Source: CAVYPR01 sp052145775 (GTDB taxonomy: Bacteria; Actinomycetota; Acidimicrobiia; Acidimicrobiales; RAAP-2). From it: DNA of 16,832 bases. The stretch's first letter is position 1. Every line of letters starts with the position of its first letter. Under the pieces are notes generated by a model that saw nothing but the letters and a program-made list of their open reading frames with translations, was not told where the DNA came from and ran no database searches. The stretch lies in assembly GCA_052145775.1 (NCBI GenBank), contig JBKQNY010000180.1:1-16832 (forward strand). The letters are read 5' to 3'. Positions 14,610-16,832 of this stretch are shown here, piece after piece. The position numbers were made by a program, and so were the translations under genes.

Positions 14610-15929
14610 ATGCGCTTCACCGCCGCCGGTCTGGCCGCCGCGGCGGGTGGGAGGCTCCTCGGACCCGACGTCGTCGTCGACGGGGTGGCCGTCGACAGCC
14701 GGACGCTCGTGTCCGGGCAGCTGTTCGTGCCCCTGGTCGCCGAGCGCGACGGCCACCGGTTCATCGCCGAGGCCGTGGCGGCCGGGGCCCCGGCCTACCT
14801 CACCGCCGGCCCGACGGTGGAGGGAGCGACGGCCGTCGTGGTGGACGACACCGGCAGCGCCCTTTTGGCCCTGGGCCGGGCGGCCCGGGACCGGCTCGGG
14901 GACCGGGTGGTCGGGATCACCGGCTCGGTCGGCAAGACCACGGTGAAGGAGCTGGTCGCCGGGGCCCTGTCGACCACCTTCGCCACGTGCTCGAGCCCGC
15001 TCTCCTACAACAACGAGATCGGTGTCCCCCTCACCCTGGCCAACGCCGGGGAGTCGACCGAGGCCACCGTGGTGGAGATGGGAGCCCGGGGCCCCGGCCA
15101 CATCCGCGCCTTGTGCGCCGTCGCCCGGCCCACCATCGCGGTGGTGACCCGGATCGGCCTCGCCCACCTCGAGCAGTTCGAGAGCGTCGACGGCGTGGCC
15201 CGGGCCAAGGCCGAGCTGGTCGAGTCCCTCCCCCCCACGGGCACCGCCGTCCTCAACGCCGACGACGAACGGGTGGCGGCCATGGCTGCTCGCACCGCCG
15301 GCCGGGTGGTCCTCTTCGGCCGCTCGAAAGCGGCCGAGGTGCGGGCCGAGCGGGTGGTGCTCGACCACCTGGCTCGGGCCACCTTCGTGCTCGTCACCCC
15401 CGCCGGCTCGGCCGAGGTGACGATGGCGCTCCACGGCGAGCACCAGGTGTCCAACGCCCTGGCGGCCGCCGGGGCGGCGCTGGCCGCCGGGGTGGTCGTG
15501 GGGGCCGTGGCCGAGGGGCTCTCGGCGGTGGGGCCGCCGCGGTGGCGGATGAGCGTCCAGCCCCTCGCCGGGGGGGCGGTCCTGGTGAACGACGCCTACA
15601 ACGCCAACCCGACCTCCACCCGGGCCGCCCTCGAGTCGCTGGCCGCCATGGAGGGGACCCGCCGCATCGCCGTGCTCGGGGAGATGGCCGAGCTGGGGGC
15701 CGCGTCGGGGGCCGGCCACCGGGAGGTGGCCGAGCTGGCGGGCTCGCTCGGCATCGAGCTCGTCGCCTACCGGACCCCCGCCTACGGCGTCACGCCGGTC
15801 GACGGCGCGCCCGGGCTGGTGGCGCGGCTGGGGCCGTGGCGGCCGGGCGACGTGGTGCTGGTGAAGGGGAGCCGCGCCGCGGGGATGGAGACGCTCGTGG
15901 ACGAACTCCTCGGTGTGCCCGGCGGGTGA
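14610..15929 (+). CDS. murF: UDP-N-acetylmuramoyl-tripeptide--D-alanyl-D-alanine ligase
   Basis: A 439-residue Mur ligase that uses ATP to add D-Ala-D-Ala to the UDP-MurNAc-tripeptide in the cytoplasm. The N-terminal substrate domain begins RFTAAGLAAAAGG; the central ATPase domain has the P-loop GITGSVGKTT (102-111, K109), SYNNEIGVPLTL (typical of MurF), VVEMGARGPGHI and LNADDERV; the C-terminal domain follows HQVSNALAAAGAAL and includes NDAYNANPTS, the MurF-type motif. ATG 14610 is preferred over ATG 14595 because GGGA lies nine bases before it and the family begins at this point; the longer form adds five residues and has a weak binding site. It is divergent from ddl, the gene for the preceding step. 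No other mur or mra gene follows, so the usual dcw cluster is not intact here. Confidence 0.95.
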   Translation: MRFTAAGLAAAAGGRLLGPDVVVDGVAVDSRTLVSGQLFVPLVAERDGHRFIAEAVAAGAPAYLTAGPTVEGATAVVVDDTGSALLALGRAARDRLGDRVVGITGSVGKTTVKELVAGALSTTFATCSSPLSYNNEIGVPLTLANAGESTEATVVEMGARGPGHIRALCAVARPTIAVVTRIGLAHLEQFESVDGVARAKAELVESLPPTGTAVLNADDERVAAMAARTAGRVVLFGRSKAAEVRAERVVLDHLARATFVLVTPAGSAEVTMALHGEHQVSNALAAAGAALAAGVVVGAVAEGLSAVGPPRWRMSVQPLAGGAVLVNDAYNANPTSTRAALESLAAMEGTRRIAVLGEMAELGAASGAGHREVAELAGSLGIELVAYRTPAYGVTPVDGAPGLVARLGPWRPGDVVLVKGSRAAGMETLVDELLGVPGG

Positions 15930-16097
15930 CGCCGCCGGACCGCGGGTGGGCGACGCCCGAGAAACCCCGAGAAAACGGGAGATTGCCACTTCCGCCGGAG
16001 GTCGCCGACTGTCACAATCGACGGTGGACAGCGACACGGGTGGCGGTTCCGTGACTTGGCTGGTTGGACGTTGCTTCGGCAGGGAAAGTGAGCGGTC

Positions 16098-16499
16098 ATG
16101 GACGAGCCAGCGGTGAACGGGATCTACGGGGGGACGATGGCGAGGCGCGTGTCGGGGCCCTCCATGGCGGTGGGCCCGCTGTCGCTCGACCGGATGGGGC
16201 CGATCCTGCGGGACCTGGTGGCCTTCGGCCTCGTCGAGCGGACCGAGACCGGGCGCTTCGAGCTGCGCGAGGACGTCCAGCGCTGGCTGGCCGAGGCGTC
16301 GGTCCGCTCCGGCCCGCCGGGGACGGCCGAGGTGTTCGTGGGCCGCCAGTGCCAGCGCTGCGGTGCCTTGGGGGTGACCAGGCTGGTCGACGGGGTCCGC
16401 ATCTGTGCCGACTGCCAGGAGAAACCGATCGCCGAGGTGGTGACCGACCAGCCGTCCGGCCACCACGGGAGGCGGTGGCGGGCCCGCACGGCCGGGTAG
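16098..16499 (+). CDS. Small winged-helix-like / zinc-ribbon protein of unknown function
   Basis: 133 residues, family not recognised. Residues about 22-70 (LSLDRMGPILRDLVAFGLVER, then ETGRFELREDVQRWLAE) read like a winged-helix unit with recognition helix and wing, as in small transcription regulators. Residues 85-106 carry CxxC twice (C85/C88 and C103/C106), a likely zinc ribbon. The tail is basic and Gly/His-rich. The ATG is preceded by AGGGA twelve bases upstream, a little far. It stands alone after a 168-base gap in which I find no clear promoter, and its stop is one base from the stop of the convergent dnaE2-like gene. DNA binding is an inference from the fold pattern; a protein-interaction role for the ribbon is equally possible. 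Confidence 0.65.
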   Translation: MDEPAVNGIYGGTMARRVSGPSMAVGPLSLDRMGPILRDLVAFGLVERTETGRFELREDVQRWLAEASVRSGPPGTAEVFVGRQCQRCGALGVTRLVDGVRICADCQEKPIAEVVTDQPSGHHGRRWRARTAG

Positions 16500-16500
16500 G

Positions 16501-16832
16501 TCAGCGGAAGTCCCGGGAGGCGGGGGCCGGGCCGAGGGCGAGCGGCTCGAACCGTTCGGCCACGACGTTCACCACCCCGTCCGAGCGCTCCAGGCGCCCC
16601 CGCACCACCAGGGCCGGCGACCCCCGGGCCACCTCCCACCAGCGGACCCAGGCCCCGCGCGAGCAGACGACGTTGACCATGCCGGTCTCGTCCTCGAGGT
16701 TCAAGAACACCGCGCCCCCCGCCGTCTCGGGCTGCTGGCGGTGGGTCACCACGCCGGCCACCGTGACCCGCCCCCCGCTCGCCTCCCCCAGCGCCGAGGC
16801 CGGCACCACCCCCCGGGCGTCGAGCTCGGGGC
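16501..16832 (-). CDS. dnaE2: Error-prone DNA polymerase III alpha-type subunit (DnaE2/ImuC), C-terminal part
   Basis: The last 110 residues of a much larger gene that enters from beyond the right edge. They form the OB-fold end of DnaE2: VTVAGVVTHRQQPETAGG, then FLNLEDETGMVNVV, LVVRGRLERSDGVVNVVAERFEPL, and the final SRDFR, which is typical of DnaE2 as opposed to replicative DnaE. The frame stays open to base 16832, so the first roughly 950 residues, with the polymerase active site, are outside. DnaE2 works with ImuA/ImuB-type partners in damage-induced mutagenesis in actinobacteria and proteobacteria; those partners are not in this window. The gene ends one base from the convergent zinc-ribbon gene. 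Confidence 0.9.
   Translation of the reverse strand, partial: PELDARGVVPASALGEASGGRVTVAGVVTHRQQPETAGGAVFLNLEDETGMVNVVCSRGAWVRWWEVARGSPALVVRGRLERSDGVVNVVAERFEPLALGPAPASRDFR

Noticed and set aside
13842..16466. An 874-codon open frame on the minus strand across ddl, murF and the small zinc-ribbon gene
   Set aside because: Arg/Gly/His-rich with no domain; the overlapping genes have clear family motifs. Long antisense frames are common at this GC content.
1..16832. CRISPR arrays, insertion sequences, prophage genes, tRNA or rRNA
   Set aside because: I found no regular spaced repeats of CRISPR type, no transposase or integrase motif, and no tRNA- or rRNA-like sequence.

Overview
High-GC bacterial DNA (third codon positions almost all G or C, frequent GTG and TTG starts), most consistent with an actinobacterium. 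A mycobacterial-type gene pair and a DnaE2-type polymerase point the same way. A deep-branching group such as Acidimicrobiia is my guess from style and gene content; there is no rRNA or marker gene here to prove it. I see no mobile element, CRISPR array, tRNA or rRNA.

Layout. (1) 1-75: a rho-independent terminator of a gene outside the window. (2) 411-3074: a ClC-family chloride transporter (+) converging on a CPA1/NhaP-type cation/proton antiporter (-). (3) 3399-13476: a cyclic-di-GMP region built on a divergent intergenic control region (6440-6652). Leftward runs a GAF-PAS-PAS-GGDEF diguanylate cyclase, translationally coupled to a GAF + degenerate-GGDEF protein. Rightward runs a degenerate-GGDEF protein with a duplicated C-terminal domain, coupled by a TTGA overlap to a large GNAT-like/ThiF (E1-like)/nitroreductase fusion, then a GAF-GAF-GGDEF-EAL protein with its own likely promoter. 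(4) 13490-15929: ddl and murF, back to back, which make D-Ala-D-Ala and attach it to the peptidoglycan precursor. (5) 16098-16499: a small winged-helix-like/zinc-ribbon protein, and then the 3' end of a DnaE2-like error-prone polymerase gene on the minus strand, running off the window.

How it may work together. All four GGDEF-type domains keep the RxxD motif exactly five residues before the signature position, the place of the c-di-GMP inhibitory (I) site. Two of them (in the proteins at 3399-4703 and 6653-8263) have lost the GGDEF signature, so they look like c-di-GMP receptors and not enzymes. The intact cyclase and the GGDEF-EAL protein would make and break the signal. The GNAT-like/ThiF/nitroreductase fusion next to the GGDEF-EAL gene has the same order as Rv1355c (annotated moeY) and Rv1354c of Mycobacterium tuberculosis, as I remember that genome, so an old functional link between this enzyme and c-di-GMP is plausible. 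Its product is unknown. The shared control region holds four GTTGWC elements one helical turn apart and a nested palindrome, suggesting a dedicated regulator.
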